Shown one piece after another: positions 1 through 6,313 of a stretch of 6,313 nt of DNA. Numbering within the stretch: the first letter of the stretch is position 1; each line of letters starts with the position of its first letter. Location: the NCBI GenBank assembly GCA_008017255.1, contig SSHD01000015.1, positions 1 through 6,313 on the forward strand. The letters are read 5' to 3'. The stretch is from Acinetobacter sp. (GTDB taxonomy: Bacteria > Pseudomonadota > Gammaproteobacteria > Pseudomonadales > Moraxellaceae). A program made the position numbers and the translations under genes. Under the pieces are notes generated by a model. That model was given only the letters and a program-made list of their open reading frames with translations, was not told where the DNA came from and made no database searches.

Positions 1-1751
1 CCTCTGATGAACACATTTATGCGATTGGTGAATGTGCGCTTTGGGACAACAAAATCTATGGGCTCGTTGCACCTGGCTATGACATGGCGCGTATTGCAGC
101 TAAACATATTTTAGCCGAAGAAACGCATAGCTTTGCAGGCGCAGATATGAGCACTAAGCTCAAGTTGATGGGTGTTGATGTTGCATCAGTCGGTGATGCA
201 CATGCCATGACACCAAATTCACTCAGCTATTTTTATGCTGATGAAGATGCACTGGTGTATAAAAAAATCGTGGTGGATGCCGACCGTACTAAATTACTCG
301 GTGCAGTGTTAGTCGGTTGTGCCAAAGAATATAATGACTTGTTGCAAATGATGCTAAATGGCATTGCGCTACCAGACGCACCTGAAAGTTTGATTATGCC
401 CGGTTTTGCCGATTCAGGTGCGAAAGCAGGTGGTAGTGGTGTAGATTTACTTCCAGACAGCGCAACGATTTGTTCATGTAACAACGTGTCGAAAGCCGAT
501 ATTTGCCAAGCGATTTGTGATGGTTCAACTTCACTGGGTGCCTTGAAAAAATGTACCAAAGCGGCTACGGCTTGTGGTGGTTGTGCGCCTTTAGTGACTC
601 AAGTCTTAAAATCTGAGTTACAACGTCAAGGTGTAACCGTTAATAACCACGTGTGTGAACACTTCCCATACTCACGCCAAGAGATTTATCACTTGGTCCG
701 TGTCAATGAAATCAAAACCTTTGATGATTTAATCCAGCAACATGGTCATGGTTTGGGTTGTGATATTTGTAAACCAATGACAGCGAACATTTTGGCATCT
801 TGCTGGAATGATTTCGTACTTGAACCAAGTCATGCGGGTCTACAAGACAGTAATGATTACTATTTGGGTAATATCCAAAAAGATGGTTCTTACTCAGTTG
901 TACCACGTATGGCAGGTGGTGAAGTTACGCCAGATGGCTTAATCGCTGTAGGTCAAATTGCTAAAAAATATAACCTGTATACCAAAATCACAGGTGGTCA
1001 ACGTGTTGACTTGTTCGGCGCGCAAATTCATCAACTGCCATTCATTTGGGAAGAATTGAATGCAGCAGGTTTTGAGTCGGGTCATGCTTACGGTAAATCA
1101 TTGCGTACAGTGAAATCATGCGTAGGTAGCACGTGGTGCCGTTATGGCGTAGATGATTCTGTTGGTTTAGCGATTGAATTAGAAAATCGCTACAAAGGCT
1201 TACGCTCACCGCATAAACTCAAAATGGCTGTGTCAGGCTGTACCCGTGAGTGCGCTGAAGCACAAGGTAAAGATGTAGGGGTCATAGCAACTGAAAAAGG
1301 CTGGAATCTCTATGTCTGTGGTAATGGCGGAATGAAACCACGTCATGCAGAGCTTTTAGCGTCTGACCTTGATACCCATACGTTGATTCGTTATATCGAC
1401 CGTTTCTTTATGTTCTACATCCAAACCGCAGATCGTTTACAACGTACCAGCGTATGGCGTGACAACATGGAAGGTGGTTTAGATTACCTGAAATCAGTGA
1501 TTGTCGATGATTCATTAGGCTTAGCTGAAGAACTTGAAAGCCGCATGAGCCATGTAATCGGTACTTATCAAGACGAATGGCGTACTGCGGTTGAGAATCC
1601 AGAAATTCGTAAACGTTTCCAAACTTATATCAATGCAACTGCAGCAGCACAAGCCGATCCACACATTCAATTTACCCATGTACGTGATCAAATTCGCCCT
1701 TTAAATGATGCAGAACGTGCAAAAGATCGTATCCCGATGGTAGAAGCATAA
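1..1751 (+). CDS. nirB: NADH-dependent assimilatory nitrite reductase, large subunit NirB (5' end missing)
   Basis: NirB reduces nitrite to ammonium in the cytoplasm, passing electrons from NADH through FAD and Fe-S clusters to siroheme. The frame is open from base 3 (582 codons before TAA at 1749). The ATG at 84 is internal, because the codons before it read as the FAD-domain motif IYAIGEC. Numbering visible residues from base 3, the order is: end of the FAD/NADH oxidoreductase (about 1-135); a BFD-type [2Fe-2S] domain with C157-x-C159 and C191-x2-C194; a second BFD-like domain with only three cysteines (C218, C253, C256), as I recall for E. coli NirB; the sulfite/nitrite reductase ferredoxin-like half-domain (about 285-350); and the siroheme/4Fe-4S domain with C373-x5-C379 and C413-x3-C417, followed by CGNGGMKP. 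Family length is about 850 residues, so about 265 are lost upstream. The next gene starts 11 bp after the stop, implying co-transcription. Seen: motifs and order. Inferred: assimilatory role, from nasA downstream. Confidence 0.96.
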   Translation, partial: SDEHIYAIGECALWDNKIYGLVAPGYDMARIAAKHILAEETHSFAGADMSTKLKLMGVDVASVGDAHAMTPNSLSYFYADEDALVYKKIVVDADRTKLLGAVLVGCAKEYNDLLQMMLNGIALPDAPESLIMPGFADSGAKAGGSGVDLLPDSATICSCNNVSKADICQAICDGSTSLGALKKCTKAATACGGCAPLVTQVLKSELQRQGVTVNNHVCEHFPYSRQEIYHLVRVNEIKTFDDLIQQHGHGLGCDICKPMTANILASCWNDFVLEPSHAGLQDSNDYYLGNIQKDGSYSVVPRMAGGEVTPDGLIAVGQIAKKYNLYTKITGGQRVDLFGAQIHQLPFIWEELNAAGFESGHAYGKSLRTVKSCVGSTWCRYGVDDSVGLAIELENRYKGLRSPHKLKMAVSGCTRECAEAQGKDVGVIATEKGWNLYVCGNGGMKPRHAELLASDLDTHTLIRYIDRFFMFYIQTADRLQRTSVWRDNMEGGLDYLKSVIVDDSLGLAEELESRMSHVIGTYQDEWRTAVENPEIRKRFQTYINATAAAQADPHIQFTHVRDQIRPLNDAERAKDRIPMVEA

Positions 1752-1757
1752 GGAGAA
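1751..1757 (+). promoter_or_regulatory. Ribosome binding site of the nirD fusion gene
   Basis: AGGAGAA begins at the last base of the nirB stop codon and lies about 5 nt before the ATG at 1763. The good Shine-Dalgarno match fixes this start and suggests translation coupled to nirB. Confidence 0.8.
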
Positions 1758-1762
1758 TCAAA

Positions 1763-3385
1763 ATGACAAACCTAAAAGACATGAATATGCTTCCAGAAAA
1801 TCAATGGATTGATGTGTGTCATCTTGATGACATCACGCCAAATACAGGTGTAGGTGCACTTATTGCGGGTCAATCCGTTGCTTTATTCCGCGTAGGGAAC
1901 GAAAAACGAGTTTATGCGTTGAGTAATAAAGATCCGTTCAGTCAAGCCAATGTGATGTGTCGTGGCATTATTGGTGATTTGCAAGGCGAGCGCGTGATTG
2001 CATCGCCAATTTACAAACAGCACTTTAGTTTGTCGACAGGTCGTTGTTTGGAAGATAAAGACCAAAAATTGTTGGTTTTCCCAACCAAAATTGTAGATGG
2101 TCGTGTACAGGTAGGTACTGTGGCGCAAAAAACCTATATCACCAACAATGGCGTGTCGCAAGACAAATTAAAACTGGTGCTGATTGGCAATGGTTTGGCA
2201 GGTATGCGTTGCCTCGAAGACTTGCTTGATATGGCACCTGACCGTTATGACGTGACCGTGATTGGTGAGGAGCCGTGGGGTAACTATAACCGTATTATGT
2301 TATCGCCAGTGCTTTCAGGTGAAAAAACCATTGATGACATCATGTTGCATCCACATGCCTGGTATAGCGACAAAGGCATTAAATTTATTGCCGATGATCC
2401 AGCTGTTAAAATTGATCGTACTCGTAAAACCGTACACACCAAAAAAGGCGAAAGTGTGGACTACGATCGTTTGATTATTGCCACAGGGTCAAGCCCATTT
2501 GTACCACCAGTACAAGGTGCAGACTTAAAAGGCGTAATGAGCTTCCGTGATATTTATGATGTCAACAGCATGATCAAATACTGCGAAACCAAGCAAAATG
2601 CCGTGGTGATTGGTGGCGGATTGTTGGGCCTAGAAGCAGCTTATGGTCTTAAACAACGTGGTATGAATGTCACAGTGTTGCATTTGATGGATCGCATTAT
2701 GGAGCGTCAGCTCGATGGTCGTGCCAGTCGTATGCTCCGTCAAAGCATTGAGCAAAAGGGTATCCATATTATTACCGAAGCCAATACCGAAGCGCTTATT
2801 GGCGACAAAAACGGTCATGTGAGACAAGTGCGTTTAAAAGACGGTACCGTGTTAGATGCTGACTTAGTGGTGTTTGCAGTCGGTATTCGTCCAAATATCG
2901 TATTGGCTCAAAGCGCAGGCTTGCGTTGTAATCGTGGTATTTTAGTCAATGACACCATGCAAACTTTCGACCCAAGTATTTATGCCGTGGGTGAATGTAT
3001 TGAGCACCGTAATCAAACCTTTGGTTTGGTCGAGCCATTGTGGGGACAAGCCTTTATTTGTGCCACGCACTTGGCCGAACATGGTAGTTTAACTTTCAAA
3101 TCACCAACCGTTCCAACTCAACTCAAAGTCAGTGGTGTTGATGTATTCTCTGCGGGCAATATTGATCCTGCCGACGACTATGAAGACATCATTTTAAATG
3201 ACGAAAAACGCCAAATTTACAAACGCATTATCATCCAAAAAGACAAAGTGATTGGTGCGGTTCTGTTTGGCGATACAGAAGATGGTATGTGGTATGCCGA
3301 ACTCATTGCAGATCAAACTCCAGTTTCAACATTTAGAAATAAATTGTTATTTGGTAAGGATTTTGCAATGAAAAAGGCAGGGTAA
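1763..3385 (+). CDS. nirD: NirD (nitrite reductase small subunit) fused to a NirB/NasC-like FAD-dependent NAD(P)H oxidoreductase
   Basis: This 540-residue protein joins two modules. Residues about 10-120 match NirD (QWIDVCHLDDI, GALIAGQSVALFRV, ALSNKDPF, VIASPIYKQHFSLSTGRCLED). It has the Rieske fold, but the CxH and CxxH iron ligands are absent, as is usual in NirD. After a short linker (about 121-135) comes a flavoprotein reductase: FAD motif GNGLAG at 142-147, ATG at 240-242, NAD(P)H motif GGGLLG at 284-289, and the second FAD motif YAVGEC at 408-412. The end (about 451-535) resembles the NirB region after its FAD fold. No CxC or CxxC BFD cluster follows; the protein stops at 540. Ordinary NirD proteins are about 110 residues. 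The gene sits 11 bp behind nirB and upstream of nasA. The NirD part presumably partners NirB. The flavoprotein part may donate electrons to NasA as NasC does in Klebsiella, or serve NirB; the sequence cannot decide. A frameshift-made fusion is unlikely, because one clean frame runs throughout with good motifs on both sides. Confidence 0.9.
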   Translation: MTNLKDMNMLPENQWIDVCHLDDITPNTGVGALIAGQSVALFRVGNEKRVYALSNKDPFSQANVMCRGIIGDLQGERVIASPIYKQHFSLSTGRCLEDKDQKLLVFPTKIVDGRVQVGTVAQKTYITNNGVSQDKLKLVLIGNGLAGMRCLEDLLDMAPDRYDVTVIGEEPWGNYNRIMLSPVLSGEKTIDDIMLHPHAWYSDKGIKFIADDPAVKIDRTRKTVHTKKGESVDYDRLIIATGSSPFVPPVQGADLKGVMSFRDIYDVNSMIKYCETKQNAVVIGGGLLGLEAAYGLKQRGMNVTVLHLMDRIMERQLDGRASRMLRQSIEQKGIHIITEANTEALIGDKNGHVRQVRLKDGTVLDADLVVFAVGIRPNIVLAQSAGLRCNRGILVNDTMQTFDPSIYAVGECIEHRNQTFGLVEPLWGQAFICATHLAEHGSLTFKSPTVPTQLKVSGVDVFSAGNIDPADDYEDIILNDEKRQIYKRIIIQKDKVIGAVLFGDTEDGMWYAELIADQTPVSTFRNKLLFGKDFAMKKAG

Positions 3386-3434
3386 TATTTCTAAGAGATT
3401 AAATTCCTATGTAAGTAATTTGATACTCGGAGAA

Positions 3435-3522
3435 GTCATCTGCAACCTGTATGGTTTTTGTAAGAAATGTTTTTGCGATGAACCTAAATAGGTGAAAGAA
3501 GTGAACAGGTTTTGCAGATGAC
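3435..3522. repeat. Long imperfect inverted repeat
   Basis: The left arm GTCATCTGCAACCTGT (3435-3450) is the reverse complement of the right arm ACAGGTTTTGCAGATGAC (3505-3522), apart from two extra T bases in the right arm. A 54-nt loop separates them and contains the small ACCT/AAAT/AGGT hairpin. The bases just outside the arms do not form an obvious target-site duplication. It could be an intergenic repeat unit, a MITE-like remnant or an RNA structure upstream of nasA. The pairing is seen directly; its nature is inferred. Confidence 0.6.
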
Positions 3523-3532
3523 AATGGTTTTG

Positions 3533-3558
3533 CCTACTTTTCCCGAAAGAAAAGTAGG
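3533..3558. repeat. Perfect 10-bp hairpin, REP-like
   Basis: CCTACTTTTC (3533-3542) pairs exactly with GAAAAGTAGG (3549-3558) across the loop CCGAAA. No T-run follows on either strand, so it is not a typical intrinsic terminator. A second small hairpin (AGCC-GAA-GGCT, 3562-3572) follows at once. The arrangement looks like the short intergenic palindromes that recur in Acinetobacter-type genomes. That family link is a recollection, not a match made here. Confidence 0.6.
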
Positions 3559-3633
3559 TCGAGCCGAAGGCTTAGCCTGAAAATAAGATGAAAACTCGGT
3601 AAGACTCCCGAGAGTACGCATCTCTAAAAAGAT

Positions 3634-3643
3634 TAACTAGTTA
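3634..3643. repeat. 10-bp palindrome TAACTAGTTA before nasA
   Basis: This perfect palindrome ends at the first base of the nasA Shine-Dalgarno AGGAG and lies 9 nt before the ATG. It could be a small operator or simply a chance AT-rich palindrome. Confidence 0.3.
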
Positions 3644-3647
3644 GGAG
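3643..3647 (+). promoter_or_regulatory. Ribosome binding site of nasA
   Basis: AGGAG lies 5 nt before the ATG at 3653. It supports that codon as the start, which places the first Fe-S cysteine at residue 24. Confidence 0.8.
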
Positions 3648-3652
3648 CAGTC

Positions 3653-6313
3653 ATGAACAGTATTCAAAATTTAGAACACAGTCGCTCCGATCAAGCAGAA
3701 ACAATCATTACAAAAACAACTTGCCCGTATTGTGGGGTTGGATGCGGCGTCGATGTCACAGTAAATCACAAAGCGCATGGGACAACGGTACAAGTCTCAG
3801 GTGATATGGAACATCCATCCAATTTTGGTCGACTTTGTATTAAAGGCAGCAATTTAGCCGATACATTAGGTTTGGAAACACGTGTTTTAAGTCCCATGTT
3901 CGGACGTAAAAATCATCGTCAAGCGACCACGTGGGATGCTGCTATTGAAAAAATAGCTGAAAAATTCCAAGCCTGCATTGATCAATATGGACGTGATAGC
4001 ATCGCATTTTATGTCTCTGGTCAATTGCTCACCGAAGACTATTATGTGGTCAATAAATTCGTCAAAGGTTATCTGGGCACAGCCAATATTGATACCAACT
4101 CTCGCTTATGTATGTCGTCGGCGGTCGCCGCACATAAACGCGCTTTTGGTGAAGATATTGTTCCTGCCAGTTATGAAGATTTTGAACATGCAGACATGGT
4201 GGTGTTAGTTGGCTCGAACACCGCATGGTGTCATCCTGTTTTATATCAACGCATTATGCAAGCCAAGAGCAAAAATCCAGATTTATTTGTGGTGGTGGTT
4301 GACCCACGTTTTACCAGTACCTGTGAACAAGCTGACTTACATTTGCCGATTTTACCAGGTCAAGATGTCGCATTATTTAATGGCTTATTACAACATTTAT
4401 ATCAAAATAACTTTATTGACCATACTTTTGTTGAGTCATCGACAGAGGGTTTAGCAACGCTTTTAGAAGCCAGTCAAACTGAGCAAAATTTTGCAGATGT
4501 TGTTAAACGCACAGGAATTTCAGCAGAAAAATTACAACTGTTTTTTGATAAATTTGCCAACACAGAAAAAGTCGTTTCACTCTTTTCGATGGGCGTAAAT
4601 CAATCTTCTCAAGGGGTGAATAAAGCCAATAGCATTATCAACTGCCATTTACTCACTGGAAAAATTGGAAAACTCGGCGCAGCACCTTTTTCAATGACAG
4701 GTCAGCCCAATGCAATGGGTGGGCGTGAAGTGGGTGGTCTTGCCAATATGTTGGCTGCGCATTTAGATATTGATAATTCATCACATCAAAAGCTCGTGCA
4801 AGCTTTTTGGAACAGTCCTGTGATTGCCAATCAAGCGGGACTCAAAGCAGTTGACTTATTCCAAGCAGTCGAATCTGGGAAACTCAAAGCTATTTGGATT
4901 ATGGCAACCAACCCAGTTGTGAGCCTGCCTGATGCAGATCAAGTCAAACGTGCATTGGAAAAATGTGAATTGGTCGTTGTGTCAGATATTTGTGCAGATA
5001 CAGATACCACAGCCTATGCGGATGTCTTGCTACCCGCGTTAGGTTGGGGCGAAAAAGATGGCACCGTGACTAATTCAGAGCGTCGTATTTCTCGCCAGCG
5101 TGCCTTCTTAAATGCACCGAAGCAAGCCAAAGCCGATTGGTGGGCGGTGGCTGAAGTGGCGAAAAAACTCGGTTTTACAGGGTTCGATTTTAACAATGCC
5201 TGCGATATTTTTAATGAACATGCCGCACTATCGGCACATCAAAATGCGAGTTTAGATCAGCGTGATCAAGTTGAACACTTTCGTTATTTCAATTTAAACG
5301 GCTTAAAAAATTTAAGTCTTGAGGAATATGATCAGTTACAACCGACCCAATGGCCTGTTTGGGAAAAGGGGCAAACCACGTCCGTTGAGCAGCTGTTTTC
5401 GCAAGGAAAATTCAGTCATAAAAATAATAAAGCCAAGTTGATTCCAACAGTGGCAATTGATCCTGTAAATGCGATTTCAGAAGATTATCCATTGGTGTTG
5501 AATACAGGACGTATTCGTGATCAATGGCACACCATGACGCGAACAGGTTTATCAGCAAATCTGACTACTCACCGAGCTGAACCATTTTGTGAAATTCACC
5601 CGAATGATGCTTTAAAATTTGGTATTCGTGATAAAGCATTGGTTGAAGTGAAGTCGCAATGGGGCAGTTGTGTTCTGCGTGTCACTTTGGCTCAAGGTGT
5701 TCGCCGTGGTCAAATTTTTGCGCCGATTCATTGGACAGAACAAGTCGCCTCCGATGCTCGGATTGGTAAAGTGGTCAACCCAGTGGTCGATGCAATTTCA
5801 GGTGAACCTGAATTTAAACATACTCCTGTAGCGATTCAACCGTTTCATACCACTTGGCAAGGTGTGCTCTACGTGCGTGAGGGGTTTGAGTCACACATTC
5901 AGAACTCTTTACATACATGTGCGTGGTGGAGCAAAATCAAAACAGCGAAAGCGATCCGTTATGAAATTGCCGATCGTCACAGCATCGACCAAACGCAAAA
6001 GAATTTAAAAAGCTTTTTGCCTTTTGTTGATGAAACCTATGAATGGTTGAGCCTTGAAGATATATCTTCGCAACTTAGTCATAGTATTATTTTAAAAGAT
6101 GGCATTTTGATTGCCAGTTTGTATATTGCGCCAGCGGATTTACTTCCTGACCGTGACTGGGTTGCGACTCTATTTAAACGCGAACGTTTAAGTGCCTTGC
6201 ATCGTAAAGCGTTATTGGCGGGTATGCCAATGTCAGCGGCGAACAATGATGGGCCTTTAGTGTGTAGTTGTTTTAAAGTTGGTAAAAACAAAATTATTGA
6301 AGCGATTAAAACC
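3653..6313 (+). CDS. nasA: Assimilatory nitrate reductase catalytic subunit NasA (3' end missing)
   Basis: NasA is the cytoplasmic molybdenum (bis-MGD) enzyme that reduces nitrate to nitrite for nitrogen assimilation. From the ATG at 3653 the frame is open through 887 codons to the window edge, with no stop. Visible parts are: the N-terminal 4Fe-4S motif C24-x2-C27-x3-C31 with C62 (CPYCGVGCG, RLCIKG); NSRLCMSS, where C153 is the expected Mo ligand; GQPNAMGGREVGG at 350-362; ATNP at 418-421; GWGEKDGTVTNSERR at 464-478; the pterin-dinucleotide binding domain, with TGRIRDQWHTMTRTG at 618-632; and VCSCFKVGKN at 870-879, whose C871-x-C873 opens a BFD-type [2Fe-2S] domain. The matching CxxC lies beyond the edge. 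There is no Tat or Sec signal peptide, which fits a cytoplasmic enzyme and argues against periplasmic NapA. The C-terminal BFD domain is also found in Klebsiella NasA, where a flavoprotein (NasC) supplies electrons. Here the fused flavoprotein encoded just upstream is the obvious candidate donor. Confidence 0.95.
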   Translation, partial: MNSIQNLEHSRSDQAETIITKTTCPYCGVGCGVDVTVNHKAHGTTVQVSGDMEHPSNFGRLCIKGSNLADTLGLETRVLSPMFGRKNHRQATTWDAAIEKIAEKFQACIDQYGRDSIAFYVSGQLLTEDYYVVNKFVKGYLGTANIDTNSRLCMSSAVAAHKRAFGEDIVPASYEDFEHADMVVLVGSNTAWCHPVLYQRIMQAKSKNPDLFVVVVDPRFTSTCEQADLHLPILPGQDVALFNGLLQHLYQNNFIDHTFVESSTEGLATLLEASQTEQNFADVVKRTGISAEKLQLFFDKFANTEKVVSLFSMGVNQSSQGVNKANSIINCHLLTGKIGKLGAAPFSMTGQPNAMGGREVGGLANMLAAHLDIDNSSHQKLVQAFWNSPVIANQAGLKAVDLFQAVESGKLKAIWIMATNPVVSLPDADQVKRALEKCELVVVSDICADTDTTAYADVLLPALGWGEKDGTVTNSERRISRQRAFLNAPKQAKADWWAVAEVAKKLGFTGFDFNNACDIFNEHAALSAHQNASLDQRDQVEHFRYFNLNGLKNLSLEEYDQLQPTQWPVWEKGQTTSVEQLFSQGKFSHKNNKAKLIPTVAIDPVNAISEDYPLVLNTGRIRDQWHTMTRTGLSANLTTHRAEPFCEIHPNDALKFGIRDKALVEVKSQWGSCVLRVTLAQGVRRGQIFAPIHWTEQVASDARIGKVVNPVVDAISGEPEFKHTPVAIQPFHTTWQGVLYVREGFESHIQNSLHTCAWWSKIKTAKAIRYEIADRHSIDQTQKNLKSFLPFVDETYEWLSLEDISSQLSHSIILKDGILIASLYIAPADLLPDRDWVATLFKRERLSALHRKALLAGMPMSAANNDGPLVCSCFKVGKNKIIEAIKT

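Larger units (their letters stand above)
3386..3652. other. Noncoding nirD-nasA gap rich in inverted repeats
   Basis: This 267-bp gap has no credible gene. It holds the 3435-3522 inverted-repeat pair, the perfect hairpin at 3533-3558, and smaller pairs: ACCT/AGGT at 3482-3493, AGCC/GGCT at 3562-3572 and CTCGG/CCGAG at 3595-3612. Two similar short direct repeats, TCTAAGAGATTAA (3390-3402) and TCTAAAAAGATTAA (3623-3636), lie near its two ends. I found no convincing sigma-70 promoter, no sigma-54 GG-N10-GC element and no hairpin followed by a T-run. Whether nasA has its own promoter or is read through from nirBD is therefore open. Confidence 0.7.

Noticed and set aside
84..86. ATG at 84 as the start of nirB
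   Set aside because: The frame continues upstream to base 3 and encodes recognisable NirB FAD-domain sequence; the gene is truncated by the window edge.
233..906. Reverse-strand open frames of 108 and 64 codons inside nirB
   Set aside because: They lie wholly antisense to well-supported NirB domains and show no recognisable motifs.
1883..2827. Short open frames inside the nirD fusion (two on the - strand, one on the +)
   Set aside because: They overlap conserved NirD and FAD-binding sequence in other frames and resemble no family.
3512..3540. Sigma-70-like promoter TTGCAG-17 nt-TACTTT
   Set aside because: The -10 box matches only 3 of 6 bases and lies inside the perfect hairpin; it is too weak to annotate.
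3533..3558. Hairpin as a Rho-independent terminator of nirBD
   Set aside because: The stem is not GC-rich and no T-run follows it on either strand.
3518..3580. A 20-codon frame (ATG 3518 to TGA 3578-3580) in the nirD-nasA gap
   Set aside because: It lies across the right arm of the inverted repeat and the perfect hairpin and has no ribosome binding site, so it is best read as translated repeat.
3386..3652. Sigma-54 promoter expected for nitrogen-controlled nasA
   Set aside because: No GG-N10-GC element was found on the + strand. The nearest, GG at 3429-3430 with GC at 3442-3443, has an 11-nt spacing.
3978..4454. Two + strand frames of 76 and 81 codons
   Set aside because: They are out-of-frame shadows of nasA, whose frame carries all the conserved motifs.
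5014..6291. Reverse-strand frames of 60 and 70 codons inside nasA
   Set aside because: They are antisense to conserved NasA sequence, with no supporting motif.
3653..6313. Periplasmic nitrate reductase NapA or a formate dehydrogenase
   Set aside because: There is no Tat signal peptide, a C-terminal BFD CxC is present, and the neighbours are nirB and nirD; a cysteine rather than selenocysteine in NSRLCMSS fits NasA.

Overview
The window carries three genes on the + strand for assimilatory nitrate and nitrite reduction. In order they are the 3' two-thirds of nirB (NADH-nitrite reductase large subunit), a complete nirD-type gene fused to a NirB/NasC-like FAD oxidoreductase, and, after a 267-bp gap, a long 5' portion of nasA (molybdenum nitrate reductase). 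Both outer genes are cut by the window edges. No gene on the - strand is supported, and there are no RNA genes, CRISPR arrays or transposase genes.

The moderately AT-rich coding sequence, the gene order and the style of the gap repeats suggest a gammaproteobacterium of the Moraxellaceae, most likely Acinetobacter. This is an impression from protein and codon style, not a database match.

Layout: 1-1751 is nirB, whose reading frame is open from base 3, upstream of the first ATG at 84. After 11 bp with a strong AGGAG site, 1763-3385 encodes a 540-residue protein: a NirD-like Rieske-fold domain without the iron ligands (about residues 10-120), then a two-dinucleotide-fold FAD/NAD(P)H oxidoreductase (about 136-535). 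Bases 3386-3652 are noncoding and rich in inverted repeats: an imperfect 16/18-nt pair 54 nt apart, a perfect 10-bp hairpin, smaller hairpins, and a 10-bp palindrome next to the nasA ribosome binding site. nasA starts at 3653 and stays open to the last base (887 codons). It contains the N-terminal 4Fe-4S motif, the Mo-ligand cysteine region, the pterin-binding domains and the first CxC of a C-terminal BFD-type [2Fe-2S] domain.

How it works together (family knowledge plus inference): NasA reduces nitrate to nitrite in the cytoplasm, and NirB with NirD reduces nitrite to ammonium using NADH. NasA needs an electron-donating flavoprotein (NasC in Klebsiella). No separate nasC lies in the window, but the FAD module fused to NirD resembles one. 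The fusion may therefore be both the nitrite reductase small subunit and the NADH-to-NasA electron donor, physically linking the two reduction steps. This architecture is the most interesting point here. It may already exist in annotated Acinetobacter genomes without its function having been tested.
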